Source: Candidatus Caldarchaeum subterraneum (GTDB lineage Archaea; Thermoproteota; Nitrososphaeria_A; Caldarchaeales; Caldarchaeaceae). From it: a stretch of 64,000 bases of DNA. Under the pieces are notes generated by a model, which had not been told where the DNA came from, searched no databases, and saw nothing but the letters and a program-made list of their open reading frames with translations. Where the stretch lies: the NCBI GenBank assembly GCA_937934305.1, contig CALHAG010000014.1:1-64000 (forward strand). Direction: 5' to 3'. The translations under genes were made by a program, and so were the position numbers. Positions 54,797 through 63,742 of this stretch are shown one piece after another (within the stretch, counting starts at the first letter, position 1; each line of letters starts with the position of its first letter).

Positions 54797-56246
54797 ACGT
54801 CAGCAGCAGCGGCACAGGCGACGGATTCATCTTCCCAATCATGTAGAAATGGCCTTCGGGTAGCCTCAGCAGACTTGATGAGTCCACCAGAGTTGTGGCG
54901 AAGAATTTATCCGCCTCAGGCACATCCAGTGGATGAATTTTTCCTATGAAGAGTGTGTTGAGGTTTCTTCTGACCGCGGCGTTTATGCCAATCTCGCCCG
55001 CTATTCCCTGTGAAATCAATGTGATGGATAGGCCGTAGGACCTGCCGAGAGCCGCTATGCTCATGATAGCGCGTGTAGCATCCTCCTCTATGCCTTTCGG
55101 GTTCCATGGACAGTATTGCGGAGCCTCGTCCACCACCAAGGCGATGTTCAGCCTATTCTTCTCCTCCATCAACCGCTTCAGATAACCTACGATAGATAGG
55201 AAGATGCTTAGCTTCTGCTCCTTCGAGCCGTAGCTCAAATCGATTGTGACAAGATGTTTTTCACGAAGCTTTGCGACAATCTCCTCAGCGGTGAGTGTGC
55301 CCAGCAGCGGCTTTATATCTTCCTCGTCGAGCATGTTCATGTAGCGTTGGGCTTTCCGCATGTATATATTGGCCCAGTAACTGGGTTGACCAGGAGATTT
55401 ACCTGGATTGTCCTCTGTAATTATCCTGTATAGCTCATTTGTTATGATTTCGAGGGCCTCGTCGGCTGTTTTCCCTCTCCATTTACCTTCTGCGATGACC
55501 TCTTCCAGATACTCGGCTAGCTTTTGCCCGGTATTGCCTCCGCCGAAGTGGTTGACCCGCTCCAGTAGAAACGAAAGTGTGGATTCTTCGTCGAGCAGTA
55601 TGTCGCCCATGTTGATGACGTCGCTGTAGTATGGCGCGTAGTCGCTGCCTTTCCAGTCAAAGATTAGGACGTCGAACCCTGATTGTCTAAGCAGCGGGAT
55701 AAGCTGGTATCGGGTGAGATAGGATTTGCCTGAGCCGGTTACACCGAATACGCCGATGTGGTGGGTGATGTATTCCTTGAGCACGGGGATTTTCCACGCG
55801 GGTGTGCCCGTGGCATAGTAGCCGAGGGTCAGCCCAGTTCCACCCATGAGCTCCATGGGGTTGAAGCTCTCGTCAAACCTGTACACCTTTGACGCTGGCG
55901 CTATTATCAGCCTGTTTGGCTTGATTGTTCCGTCTGTCACATCCCCGATGACCACGAGATGGTAGCCGAAGAATTCTTTCGCGGTGCTGGGGCCTTTACC
56001 CGTCTTCGCATAGGCTACACCGGGGTTATATACGTTTGTTTTGAGGGAGTCGTTGCTGCCCAACCCGCTGCGGCAGACCGCGAGAATCTTGTTACCGTTC
56101 CGGTTCTCGATGAGCACAAGCGTCTCGGTCGTGACCCTTGTCTCCATACCATCCTGGAGAATACACATAGCCCCATTCTCTCCACTAGGGCTAGCCACCA
56201 ACCCAATCTGCTCCAGCTTCACACTGTTCCAGTCCACTCCAGCCAA
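54756..56246 (-). CDS. herA: HerA-like ATPase/helicase (DUF87)
   Basis: HIGVFGVTGSGKSYLTRYQLIPLLRQSGFDVLIFDWKGSDY, IALVVDEAPQYCP. Confidence 0.88.
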   Translation of the reverse strand: MAGVDWNSVKLEQIGLVASPSGENGAMCILQDGMETRVTTETLVLIENRNGNKILAVCRSGLGSNDSLKTNVYNPGVAYAKTGKGPSTAKEFFGYHLVVIGDVTDGTIKPNRLIIAPASKVYRFDESFNPMELMGGTGLTLGYYATGTPAWKIPVLKEYITHHIGVFGVTGSGKSYLTRYQLIPLLRQSGFDVLIFDWKGSDYAPYYSDVINMGDILLDEESTLSFLLERVNHFGGGNTGQKLAEYLEEVIAEGKWRGKTADEALEIITNELYRIITEDNPGKSPGQPSYWANIYMRKAQRYMNMLDEEDIKPLLGTLTAEEIVAKLREKHLVTIDLSYGSKEQKLSIFLSIVGYLKRLMEEKNRLNIALVVDEAPQYCPWNPKGIEEDATRAIMSIAALGRSYGLSITLISQGIAGEIGINAAVRRNLNTLFIGKIHPLDVPEADKFFATTLVDSSSLLRLPEGHFYMIGKMNPSPVPLLLTFEIPEEEKTVGRR

Positions 56247-56272
56247 TCCTCTGCATACACAGCCTATAAGGT

Positions 56273-57274
56273 TTAGCTTGTGATTTTTTCGAGACAGTTT
56301 TTCTCAGCGGCCACCTTTAGCTCATGAGCTATTCTCTCACCCATGTCCATGGGCTTGTCGAAGTAGAGGACTGAGTATGGCGAGCCTGTGCCCATGTAGA
56401 CGTTTGTGCCTGCCACGATTCTGCCGGAGAACTCGAAACACTTTATCTCGAATTTGTCTGTGATTATTGTTTCGAGGCAGAAGGGGCCTATCATGGGTGT
56501 GCCGAGAGTATCTTCGACGGCTGATGCAAATTGTTCGCCGAAGCGCATGTATCGTGGGAGGAGTGATTCTCTGATGACCAAGGGCCTGTTCCCCACGACG
56601 ACGAAGCTGGGCTCAGCCAAGCCGAAGACACGTCCGTCAACATTTGTCTCGTATCGTGTATCTGCTCCGAAGACTTCAACTCTTCTGAACATTTGTGACG
56701 CGAAGTAGTGCATGTAGACGCCGACGCCTATGATGTATCGCTGGATGATGTAGGGTTGGTTGAGGTTTCTTGTTTTTGCCTCGAGCTCTTGTTTGGTGAA
56801 GGCGAGGAAATAGCCTGCTCCGCCTTTTGCTCCCGCCAGCTTGATTATCACCGGCGGCTCCGCTTCCTCGGGTGACGAATATTCCTCCGGCGTAGGTATA
56901 CCTGCTTCACGGAGCAGCATCATTTTTCTTCTCTGGTCGGCCTCCACCTCGATGAGCTGTCGTGTGCCGAAAAACGGCACCTTGAAGGATTGGGCTTTCT
57001 TGGGGCCGCAGTATTCGACGAAGCTGCCATGCGGTATGAAGACGGTGTTGCGTTCAGCAAGTTTTGGTGCGAGTTTGTCCAAGGTGTCGACGGCGGCTGT
57101 GTAGATTTCGTCTATGAAGCCGAATTTTTCGTAGAATGGTTTGTTGTCTGTTAGGCAGATGGCTGCTGTCCTGAAGCCTGTTTTCTTGGCCGCGCGGAGG
57201 AGCTGGAGAGCGGTGTGGCTCGCCACCGTCGCTACCATGAGCTTCTCCACATCATAGTCTCTCACCTGCTTCAT
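56273..57274 (-). CDS. purP: FAICAR synthetase PurP, copy 1
   Basis: VATVASHTALQLLRAAKKTGFRT, FIPHGSFVEYCG, IIKLAGAKGGAGYFLA, EFSGRIVAGTNVYMGTGSPYS. Confidence 0.92.
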   Translation of the reverse strand: MKQVRDYDVEKLMVATVASHTALQLLRAAKKTGFRTAAICLTDNKPFYEKFGFIDEIYTAAVDTLDKLAPKLAERNTVFIPHGSFVEYCGPKKAQSFKVPFFGTRQLIEVEADQRRKMMLLREAGIPTPEEYSSPEEAEPPVIIKLAGAKGGAGYFLAFTKQELEAKTRNLNQPYIIQRYIIGVGVYMHYFASQMFRRVEVFGADTRYETNVDGRVFGLAEPSFVVVGNRPLVIRESLLPRYMRFGEQFASAVEDTLGTPMIGPFCLETIITDKFEIKCFEFSGRIVAGTNVYMGTGSPYSVLYFDKPMDMGERIAHELKVAAEKNCLEKITS

Positions 57275-58296
57275 GTTGTAACCCTTGACAACATGTTTTG
57301 CTCTACCGCTTCCCTAATCTCCATCGCAATCCTACGCCCCATGGTAACAGGTCTTCCGTGGTAGAGCTTGCTATACTGGCCGCCGAACCCGATGTAGACG
57401 TTGGTGCCTCCGCCAATCCGTGGAGCCACGTCATAGACCACGAGGTCAAGCTCAGGAGTGACTAGAAACTGTAGCGTAAAGGGCCCTATCACACCCGGCG
57501 GAACCAGTCGTCTACATGCTTCCACGAATTTTTCGCCGATTGCGAAGACTTTTTCGAGGAGGCTTTCGCGGATGGTCGCGGGCTCGTGGCCCACTTCGAT
57601 GTAGCGGATGAGGGGGTTGAGCTCCAGCTGTTCCGCTGCTGCCAGTCTGATGACGCCGTCGAGGTTGCTCTGTATCCGCCTGTCTATGCTGTGAAGCTCA
57701 AGCCTGCCTCTGACCACGCTGTGGAAAAAGTTTGCGTTGAAATGTGCACCGAGGACAAGCTCCTCCACAGAGACCCGCTCCAGAGACTTTTCGTCGATAA
57801 GCCCCTTCGCAACCATGTCTCCCAGCTTCTTCTCCAAATTCTTCCTATCACTCGCTATGAAGAAGGCGCGTTCAAACGGTCTCCCAAGCTCGGGCAGCTT
57901 AACCATCACCGGGCCATCAACCTTCTCTAGCCGATATGTCCGCGGCCTCCTTATCCCAGCTGCATCGAGCAGCCTGTAGTAGCTGGCTTCGCCGACACGC
58001 TCCTCCCATCTCAGCAGAAACCGGTTGCCGAAAACAGGTATCTTGAATTTTTTCTCTATTTTGTCGTAGCCGACGTAGACGGCGAAGCTCCTGTTAGGCA
58101 CAAACACGCTGTCAACAAGCTTCTCCAAAACATGGTCGTCGATGATTTCGCTGAACTCGTCGACCAGCACAAGCTCATCCACCACAGGAAACATTTGATA
58201 GGCTTTTTCACGGCCTCTTTTCGCGACTGCGACAGTCCTAAACCCCTCCTCACGAGCGCCATCCAACACATCAAGCGCGCTGTGACTCGCCAACAC
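57271..58296 (-). CDS. purP: FAICAR synthetase PurP-like, copy 2 (start uncertain)
   Basis: LASHSALDVLDGAREEGFRTVAVAKRGREKAY, FVPNRSFAVYVGYD, DVAPRIGGGTNVYIGFGGQYS. Confidence 0.9.
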   Translation of the reverse strand: MLASHSALDVLDGAREEGFRTVAVAKRGREKAYQMFPVVDELVLVDEFSEIIDDHVLEKLVDSVFVPNRSFAVYVGYDKIEKKFKIPVFGNRFLLRWEERVGEASYYRLLDAAGIRRPRTYRLEKVDGPVMVKLPELGRPFERAFFIASDRKNLEKKLGDMVAKGLIDEKSLERVSVEELVLGAHFNANFFHSVVRGRLELHSIDRRIQSNLDGVIRLAAAEQLELNPLIRYIEVGHEPATIRESLLEKVFAIGEKFVEACRRLVPPGVIGPFTLQFLVTPELDLVVYDVAPRIGGGTNVYIGFGGQYSKLYHGRPVTMGRRIAMEIREAVEQNMLSRVTT

Positions 58297-58320
58297 GGAG
58301 ATAGCTGAAACCGTCGCTGC

Positions 58321-59028
58321 TCACCCCTCAGCCACTGATTCGAGCTGATGCTTTATCTCGGCTAAGAACCTGGCGGCGGGAGCTCCGTCGGCGGCGCGAT
58401 GGTCAAAGACAAGTGTGAGGTATCCACGGTATCCATTTCCCGTGTTTTTTATTGCGCCGACTCCGAGAATCGCGATGTCTGGTGGGTTGATTATCGGCGT
58501 GAAATAGGTTACGCCTAGGTGTCCGAGGTTGGAGACTGTGAAGCCATGGCCCGCGAGCTCGTTCAACGTTATCGTTCCCTTGACAGCCTTGTCGACGAGG
58601 GCCCTTAGCTCAGCCTCGACTTCGCCGACGGTCTTCTTATCAACGTTTCTGACTGTGGGTGCGTAGAGGCCCCGCGGCGTATCAACAGCCACAGCTATGT
58701 TAACCTCGTCAAGCATCCTTATCTCATCGCCCTCTATGTTGGCGTTAAACTCGCCGTGAACAGTGAGCGCCGAGGCAGCACACTTAACCACGTAAGCGGT
58801 TATGCTTGGACTCTTTTCACCAAATTTTTCCCGAGCCCCGTGATAGGCCATCATCAGCGGCCCAGCATCATACTCCGTCATCAACGCGACGGGTAGGCTG
58901 TTCCGAAAACTGTAGCCAAGCCTTTCCGCAACCGCTTTCCGCAACCCAGAAAGCTTAACAACCCTAACCACAGCCCCAGTCACGAACAGGCCAATAAAAG
59001 AGTTTGCATATCGGCGACACATCATCAC
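58321..59028 (-). CDS. Stand-alone 2-oxoacid dehydrogenase acyltransferase (E2) catalytic domain
   Basis: NSLPVALMTEYDAGPLM, NIAVAVDTPRGLYAPTVRN, FTVSNLGHLGVTYFTPIINPPDIAILGVG, LVFDHRAADGAPAARFL. N-terminal start uncertain. Confidence 0.88.
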   Translation of the reverse strand: MMMCRRYANSFIGLFVTGAVVRVVKLSGLRKAVAERLGYSFRNSLPVALMTEYDAGPLMMAYHGAREKFGEKSPSITAYVVKCAASALTVHGEFNANIEGDEIRMLDEVNIAVAVDTPRGLYAPTVRNVDKKTVGEVEAELRALVDKAVKGTITLNELAGHGFTVSNLGHLGVTYFTPIINPPDIAILGVGAIKNTGNGYRGYLTLVFDHRAADGAPAARFLAEIKHQLESVAEG

Positions 59029-59159
59029 GCGGCAAACCAGAGATAGTTAGCGAAGACCCGACACGGATGCTGTTGAGAAAATCTACCTTCCCACGGCTTT
59101 TGCCAAAAGTCAGTAGTTGGAAAAATGTTATAATCCAGCGTTTATGCGGGATAGATGCA

Positions 59160-59267
59160 ATGTGCCACTGCATGAGCGAGGAAGAGTATGAGGCTATGCT
59201 GAAGAGGATAAGGGAGGCTTCGAAGAAAACTGTTCAGGAGCCGGCGGTCATCACGGTTAAGGCATAG
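59160..59267 (+). CDS. Very small hypothetical protein MCHCMSEEEYEAMLKRIREASKKTVQEPAVITVKA
   Basis: In-frame ATG within the 59004..59267 ORF; polar helical composition. Confidence 0.3.
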   Translation: MCHCMSEEEYEAMLKRIREASKKTVQEPAVITVKA

Positions 59268-59673
59268 CCTCATCGATGGCTTGGTTGGCCAACCTGTCGG
59301 CCTCCCAATTTTTTTCCCTATCTACATGGGTGATGGTAAACTCTTCGAAACGGGTTATCAGTTGTTGTAGTTTTTGGTGGAGAGCTGAGAGCTTGGTGTT
59401 CCGTATTTTGTAGGTGCCGTTGACCTGTTTGACGAGGAGTTCGCTGTCGCTGTAAACATGGGCTTTTTTGACGCCGAGCTGTAGCGCTTTCTCCAATGAC
59501 TTGATTAATGCATGGTATTCTGCTTGGTTGTTGGTCGCCACTCCGATGTGTTGCCGGTGTTTGAATGATTGTTCTCCGATTTTGATTATGTAGCCTATGC
59601 CAGCGGGTCCAGGGTTGCCTCTGGAAGCGCCGTCGACATAGATTTCTGCTTCATGTGACAAGGGGCTAGGCAC
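59257..59673 (-). CDS. rnhA: Ribonuclease HI
   Basis: EIYVDGASRGNPGPAGIGYII, NNQAEYHALIKSLEKAL, VYSDSELLVKQVNG, HVDREKNWEADRLAN. Confidence 0.93.
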   Translation of the reverse strand: MPSPLSHEAEIYVDGASRGNPGPAGIGYIIKIGEQSFKHRQHIGVATNNQAEYHALIKSLEKALQLGVKKAHVYSDSELLVKQVNGTYKIRNTKLSALHQKLQQLITRFEEFTITHVDREKNWEADRLANQAIDEAMP

Positions 59674-60169
59674 TCTGGGCGAGAACCTTCTCCACGATGT
59701 AGTATTTCTTGGGCAGTTTCTTCGCAGCGAGCTCGAGGGCCTCTCGGGCCGCTCTCACACCATCGGCGTAGGTGAGGAGTCTAAACACAGGTTCACCCAT
59801 CTCGACACGTGCAGCTCTTCCAATCGGTTTTCCGAAAGCCCTCCTCATACCCTCCTGCAGCCTATCTGCATGCGCCCCGAAAATCATCTTGTTCTCGCGG
59901 AGAACATGGTGAGGATGGGCCGTGACCTCGAGGTAAAACCTGTCGTTAAGCTTCTCCGTCAAATACTTGTTGACAGCTATGCGGGCCGACTCGATTGCGA
60001 CGTCACGTATCTGCAAATCTGTCTCCGGAACCAGCAAAAGCTCGTGGGTGTAGTCGCTGCGATAGACACCGGCGTTGTATTTGGTTATTCGGGACGGTGG
60101 CGGGCCGTGGATGTACTCCACACGGGCGTAGGTCATCCCCTCGGGCCTACGGTAGTTCTTCGCCTTCAT
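59666..60169 (-). CDS. rpl10e: 50S ribosomal protein L10e (uL16 family)
   Basis: KNYRRPEGMTYARVEYIHGPPPSRITKYNAG, FYLEVTAHPHHVLRENKMIFGAHADRLQEGMR. Confidence 0.95.
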   Translation of the reverse strand: MKAKNYRRPEGMTYARVEYIHGPPPSRITKYNAGVYRSDYTHELLLVPETDLQIRDVAIESARIAVNKYLTEKLNDRFYLEVTAHPHHVLRENKMIFGAHADRLQEGMRRAFGKPIGRAARVEMGEPVFRLLTYADGVRAAREALELAAKKLPKKYYIVEKVLAQSA

Positions 60170-60215
60170 GACCCGGGTAATAAGAGCCTGCTCCGCTATA
60201 AGAGCTTACACACGC

Positions 60216-60225
60216 TTTTATATAT
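60216..60225 (+). promoter_or_regulatory. TATA box for tldD
   Basis: ttttatatat about 27 nt upstream of GTG 60247. Confidence 0.5.
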
Positions 60226-60246
60226 CTCGCTCATCACCTGATTAGG

Positions 60247-61704
60247 GTGTCTGGGTCGATGGATGTGGAGGATTTGTTGGAGTTTGTTTTGAAGAGGGGT
60301 GGTGAGCTGGGGGCTTCATATGTTGAGGCACGGTTTCAACGGGATCATCAGTCGCAAATTGTTTTGAAGAACGGTGTCCCGGAGGTGTCGGCGGATGTTG
60401 TCGAGAGGGGAGTGAGTGTCCGTCTTCTCTACCGAGGTAGCCTCGGCTTCGCATATGTCAACCAGCTTGACAGAGCGTCTCTGAGGAAGGCTGTTGCGGC
60501 TGCGTTCGACATGGCCAAGGCAGCGGCCACGAGGTCACAGGATGTCAAGATGTCGGAGGAGAAGCTTGTCAAAGCCTCTGACATCAAGAGGCCGAGGATA
60601 CGCTATGATGATGTGGATAACAGGGATAAGATTGAGCTGTTGAAGGAGGCTGATGCTGCGGGTGTCGAGGCGGCTGATAAGCTGGGCGTCAAACTTGTCT
60701 CACGCTTCATCGAGTTAGGGAAATGGAGCACCGAGAAGCATGTGGTCAACAGCGACGGCGGAGACGTCAGATTCACAGTTGAACGCGCCACAGCCAACTA
60801 CATCATCACAGCTTATCACCCTCAGCGCGGCGTTGTCCAGCGGTTTGAAAACCTCGGAGAATCCTCTGGCTGGGAGGCGGTTGAGAGATGGGACCTGCCC
60901 GGTAGACTGGCTGAGGAGGCCCGTGACATTTCAAAGGCTTTGCTGAAGGGTGTTGAGCCGCCGCGGGAGCCTGTGGACGTGGTTCTCGGTTCCGAGATTG
61001 TGGGGCTTGTCTGTCACGAGTCATGCGGCCACCCAGGTGAGGCGGATAGGATGCTGGGCAGAGAAGCTGCGCAGGCTGGTGAAACCTATGTCAAGCCCGA
61101 GCTTTTAGGCACAAGGATAGGCAGCGAACATGTCACGGTTGTGGATGACCCGAGGCTTCCACGCTCCTTCGGATACTATCTCTACGACGACGAATGCGTC
61201 GCCACGTCTGAACGCGTATTGATTGACAAAGGTGTTTTGAGCGGTTTGCTTCACAACCGTGAAACAGCGGCCGAGCTGGGCACACACAGCAACGGCGCCT
61301 CACGGGCCAACAGCTACAGCAAAGAACCAATTGTCCGCATGGCCAACACCTACCTCAAACCCGGCGACCACAGCCTCGAAGAACTCTTCGAAATCATGCG
61401 CAACGGCGTCTACATCAAATCCTATCAAGAATGGAACATCGACGACAGGCGGTGGAACCAGCGCTATGTCGGCGTCGTCGCATACAGGGTCAGAGACGGA
61501 AAGCTCGCAGAAATGATAAGGGACCCGGTGGTTGACTTGACGACGAAGGGCCTCTGGTCCTCTGTCAAAGCTGTTGCCGATGACCTCAAGTTCTACGCAG
61601 GCTACTGTGGAAAAGGAGACCCGATGCAGGGAATACCTGTGTGGTTCGGTGGGCCATCAGTTCTGTTGAGCAGTGTCAGGCTTGGTGTTAGGAGGCCTGC
61701 GTAG
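60247..61704 (+). CDS. tldD: TldD/PmbA-family metalloprotease (TldD-like)
   Basis: GLVCHESCGHPGEADRML (HExxxH-like site), YDDECVATSERVLIDKGVLSGLLHNRETA. Confidence 0.93.
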   Translation: MSGSMDVEDLLEFVLKRGGELGASYVEARFQRDHQSQIVLKNGVPEVSADVVERGVSVRLLYRGSLGFAYVNQLDRASLRKAVAAAFDMAKAAATRSQDVKMSEEKLVKASDIKRPRIRYDDVDNRDKIELLKEADAAGVEAADKLGVKLVSRFIELGKWSTEKHVVNSDGGDVRFTVERATANYIITAYHPQRGVVQRFENLGESSGWEAVERWDLPGRLAEEARDISKALLKGVEPPREPVDVVLGSEIVGLVCHESCGHPGEADRMLGREAAQAGETYVKPELLGTRIGSEHVTVVDDPRLPRSFGYYLYDDECVATSERVLIDKGVLSGLLHNRETAAELGTHSNGASRANSYSKEPIVRMANTYLKPGDHSLEELFEIMRNGVYIKSYQEWNIDDRRWNQRYVGVVAYRVRDGKLAEMIRDPVVDLTTKGLWSSVKAVADDLKFYAGYCGKGDPMQGIPVWFGGPSVLLSSVRLGVRRPA

Positions 61705-61706
61705 CC

Positions 61707-62084
61707 TTGTCCGAAGACCTTGAGCTGAAGCGGCTTAAGCTGAAGAAGATGATGCAGCTCGCCTCGATGGTGGGGCAGGTGAAAGCCGAGCAGCAGCCCA
61801 AACCCGCATCAGCTGAAACACCTCTTGAAGTGGTTAAGAAGCATCTGGGCCCCCGAGGAGACGAGGTGCTGCAGGCCGCGTATGAGCAATATCCCCGAGA
61901 AACCGCGGCAATAGTTGAGAAGCTCGCCCAGCTCATCAAATTGGGCCAGATAACAGAGCCCATTGATGGAGGAGAACTCTACAACCTTTTCCGAAGCCTC
62001 GGCCTAAGAATAAAACTCGAAACAAAGATAACGTATGTAAAAAGGGGAGAGGCAAAAGATTTGAAGGAATTGTTTAAGCAGTAG
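61707..62084 (+). CDS. Conserved-looking hypothetical archaeal protein
   Basis: 125 aa, LKRLKLKKMMQLAS... YNLFRSLGLRIKLETKITYVKRGEAKDLKELF; co-directional with tldD, 2 nt gap. Confidence 0.6.
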   Translation: MSEDLELKRLKLKKMMQLASMVGQVKAEQQPKPASAETPLEVVKKHLGPRGDEVLQAAYEQYPRETAAIVEKLAQLIKLGQITEPIDGGELYNLFRSLGLRIKLETKITYVKRGEAKDLKELFKQ

Positions 62085-62088
62085 GCTT

Positions 62089-62712
62089 TTACCACTCTCC
62101 CTTGTTCGCGTAGGGCATGCTCCACAGCGCCACCGAGAGAGTAACCGCCTTGAACCACGCCGCATACATCTTCTCAATATCCTCCTGTGAATGGCCTTTC
62201 TTCGACAGAAACGGCTTGATGGTGGCTGTTATCGGCACTATGAAGGCGATGAGGTAACGGAGCGGGATGTGCTCAACCGAGTCCACCTTATCAGTTTTGT
62301 TTTTCTTGGTTTTGTGGTGGCGTAGCCCGATTTCATACTGGTAGTTGAGCCAATCCCTGTCATATTCTCTGAAGCAGGTGTCGAGAATCCACTGCCCAAA
62401 CCTTCTACGCACAGCCTGTAGATACTCGCCTATCGGCTGGCCTGACTTGCGGTCACCAAAGTAGTGGACGAGATGCTTGTGGGAGCCTACCCAGCCATAC
62501 CAGAGGTCGAGCACGTCATCCACTTGGTCGCGGAGAACCTCACCAGCCATTCTGAGATACCTAATATCCTCATCAGTCATAAGCACCGTTGTCTTGAGAA
62601 GGCTGAACTCTTCATCCGAGACAGGGGCCTGCGGAACCTCTCTTGTCCCATATATGTATCCGGGAATCCGCTGAGCCATGACACAGCTGACCATGTGACA
62701 ATATTTGAGCAA
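62089..62712 (-). CDS. Protoglobin
   Basis: IPGYIYGTREV, LRMAGEVLRDQVDDVLDLWYGWVGSHKHLVHYF, RRRFGQWILDTCFREYDRDWLNYQYEIGLRHHKTKKNKTD. Confidence 0.95.
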   Translation of the reverse strand: MLKYCHMVSCVMAQRIPGYIYGTREVPQAPVSDEEFSLLKTTVLMTDEDIRYLRMAGEVLRDQVDDVLDLWYGWVGSHKHLVHYFGDRKSGQPIGEYLQAVRRRFGQWILDTCFREYDRDWLNYQYEIGLRHHKTKKNKTDKVDSVEHIPLRYLIAFIVPITATIKPFLSKKGHSQEDIEKMYAAWFKAVTLSVALWSMPYANKGEW

Positions 62713-62969
62713 ATGGTTTCAAAACGGTAAGGCTATTACCTTTAGGTTACATCTCCGTCTTCTGATTTATCTCAACGCTCCCTTCAGTTCTCCGTCTAGA
62801 ATTTTGCTGAAATTGTCTCTTATCGCTATGTGGACGATGGTTTATCGTGTTGATGAGAAATATCTATACACTTGATCTTCCATTCGTCGAGCGACATTGT
62901 GATGTGTTTAGGAAGATGAACTGTGATGGGGAAAGAGGCGCAGTATAACCCACATCTGCATGAGATGTT

Positions 62970-63389
62970 TTAATCGTTTGAGACGCATGTTTCACTTCTC
63001 TTACCGTCAATTATTATTGTCAGTTTGTTTAGTATCTCTCTTCCGATCAAGAGCTTGCCCTCACCAAGGAAAGGTGTCTCGACAAATGTTTCTATCTCTT
63101 GGTCAATAATCTTGATTACTGCTCTGGCTGTGCGCATGGTTATTGTTCCCGATAGGGTCTTGTAGCTTCTCCAAAGGCTTCTAGGTAGCTCCGCCTTCAT
63201 GAAGAATCTATAAAGCTCTGAGGTCAGCATTATCGGCCCTTCATAGCCAGTGTCCACCGGTATCTTCACATCCTCAGCTACCTTATCCCCTGTTATGTTG
63301 TAAAGCGTTATGGTTAAGGAGGGGGTTGGATGTCTTTTGGCAGCTAAGTGTCCTGTGCATTCTGAAGCTCTATAGATCCGCCCCACCAT
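62970..63389 (-). CDS. Clan AA retropepsin-like aspartic protease-fold protein
   Basis: VKIPVDTGYEGPIMLTSELYRFF (DTG) and LIGREILNKLTIIIDGKR. Confidence 0.65.
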   Translation of the reverse strand: MVGRIYRASECTGHLAAKRHPTPSLTITLYNITGDKVAEDVKIPVDTGYEGPIMLTSELYRFFMKAELPRSLWRSYKTLSGTITMRTARAVIKIIDQEIETFVETPFLGEGKLLIGREILNKLTIIIDGKRSETCVSND

Positions 63390-63742
63390 TCCAGCTCGCT
63401 CCGGCGTTCTTCATCTACACCTATCTGTGTCAGTATTGCGTGGTTAACACCAAGGCTACGCAAGGCCTCCAATGCCTCTTTCTTCTCATGATAGATGCCC
63501 ACGAGCCTGCCCTCGGCTATGACCGCAAACTCGCCTCTATGCTTCTTTCTCAACTCTTCTTTCATAGCTTCGTAGAGTCTGTTGTTTGCCTCGAAATCTG
63601 TCTCCGCGGCGGAACGGCTGGTATTGAGCCAGAGGGTTATTGCCTCCTCTATTGCTTGATGAAGAAGGAGACCCCTTTTCACCGCCTCGGCCTTAAACAA
63701 CCTGACTTTTTCAGGGTCTATCTTCTTAATGACCAGGGTCAA
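63344..63742 (-). CDS. Small RHH-like plus DUF5678-like protein, partner of the aspartic-protease-like gene
   Basis: VIKKIDPEKVRLFKAEAVKRGLLLHQAIEEAITLWL, then HRGEFAVIAEGRLVGIYHEKKEALEALRSLG. Confidence 0.6.
   Translation of the reverse strand: MTLVIKKIDPEKVRLFKAEAVKRGLLLHQAIEEAITLWLNTSRSAAETDFEANNRLYEAMKEELRKKHRGEFAVIAEGRLVGIYHEKKEALEALRSLGVNHAILTQIGVDEERRSELEWWGGSIELQNAQDT

Noticed and set aside
62840-62900. Possible C/D-box sRNA (TGATGAGAAATATCTATACACTTGA)
   Set aside because: A C-box-like TGATGA is present, but no convincing D/D' boxes or terminal stem.
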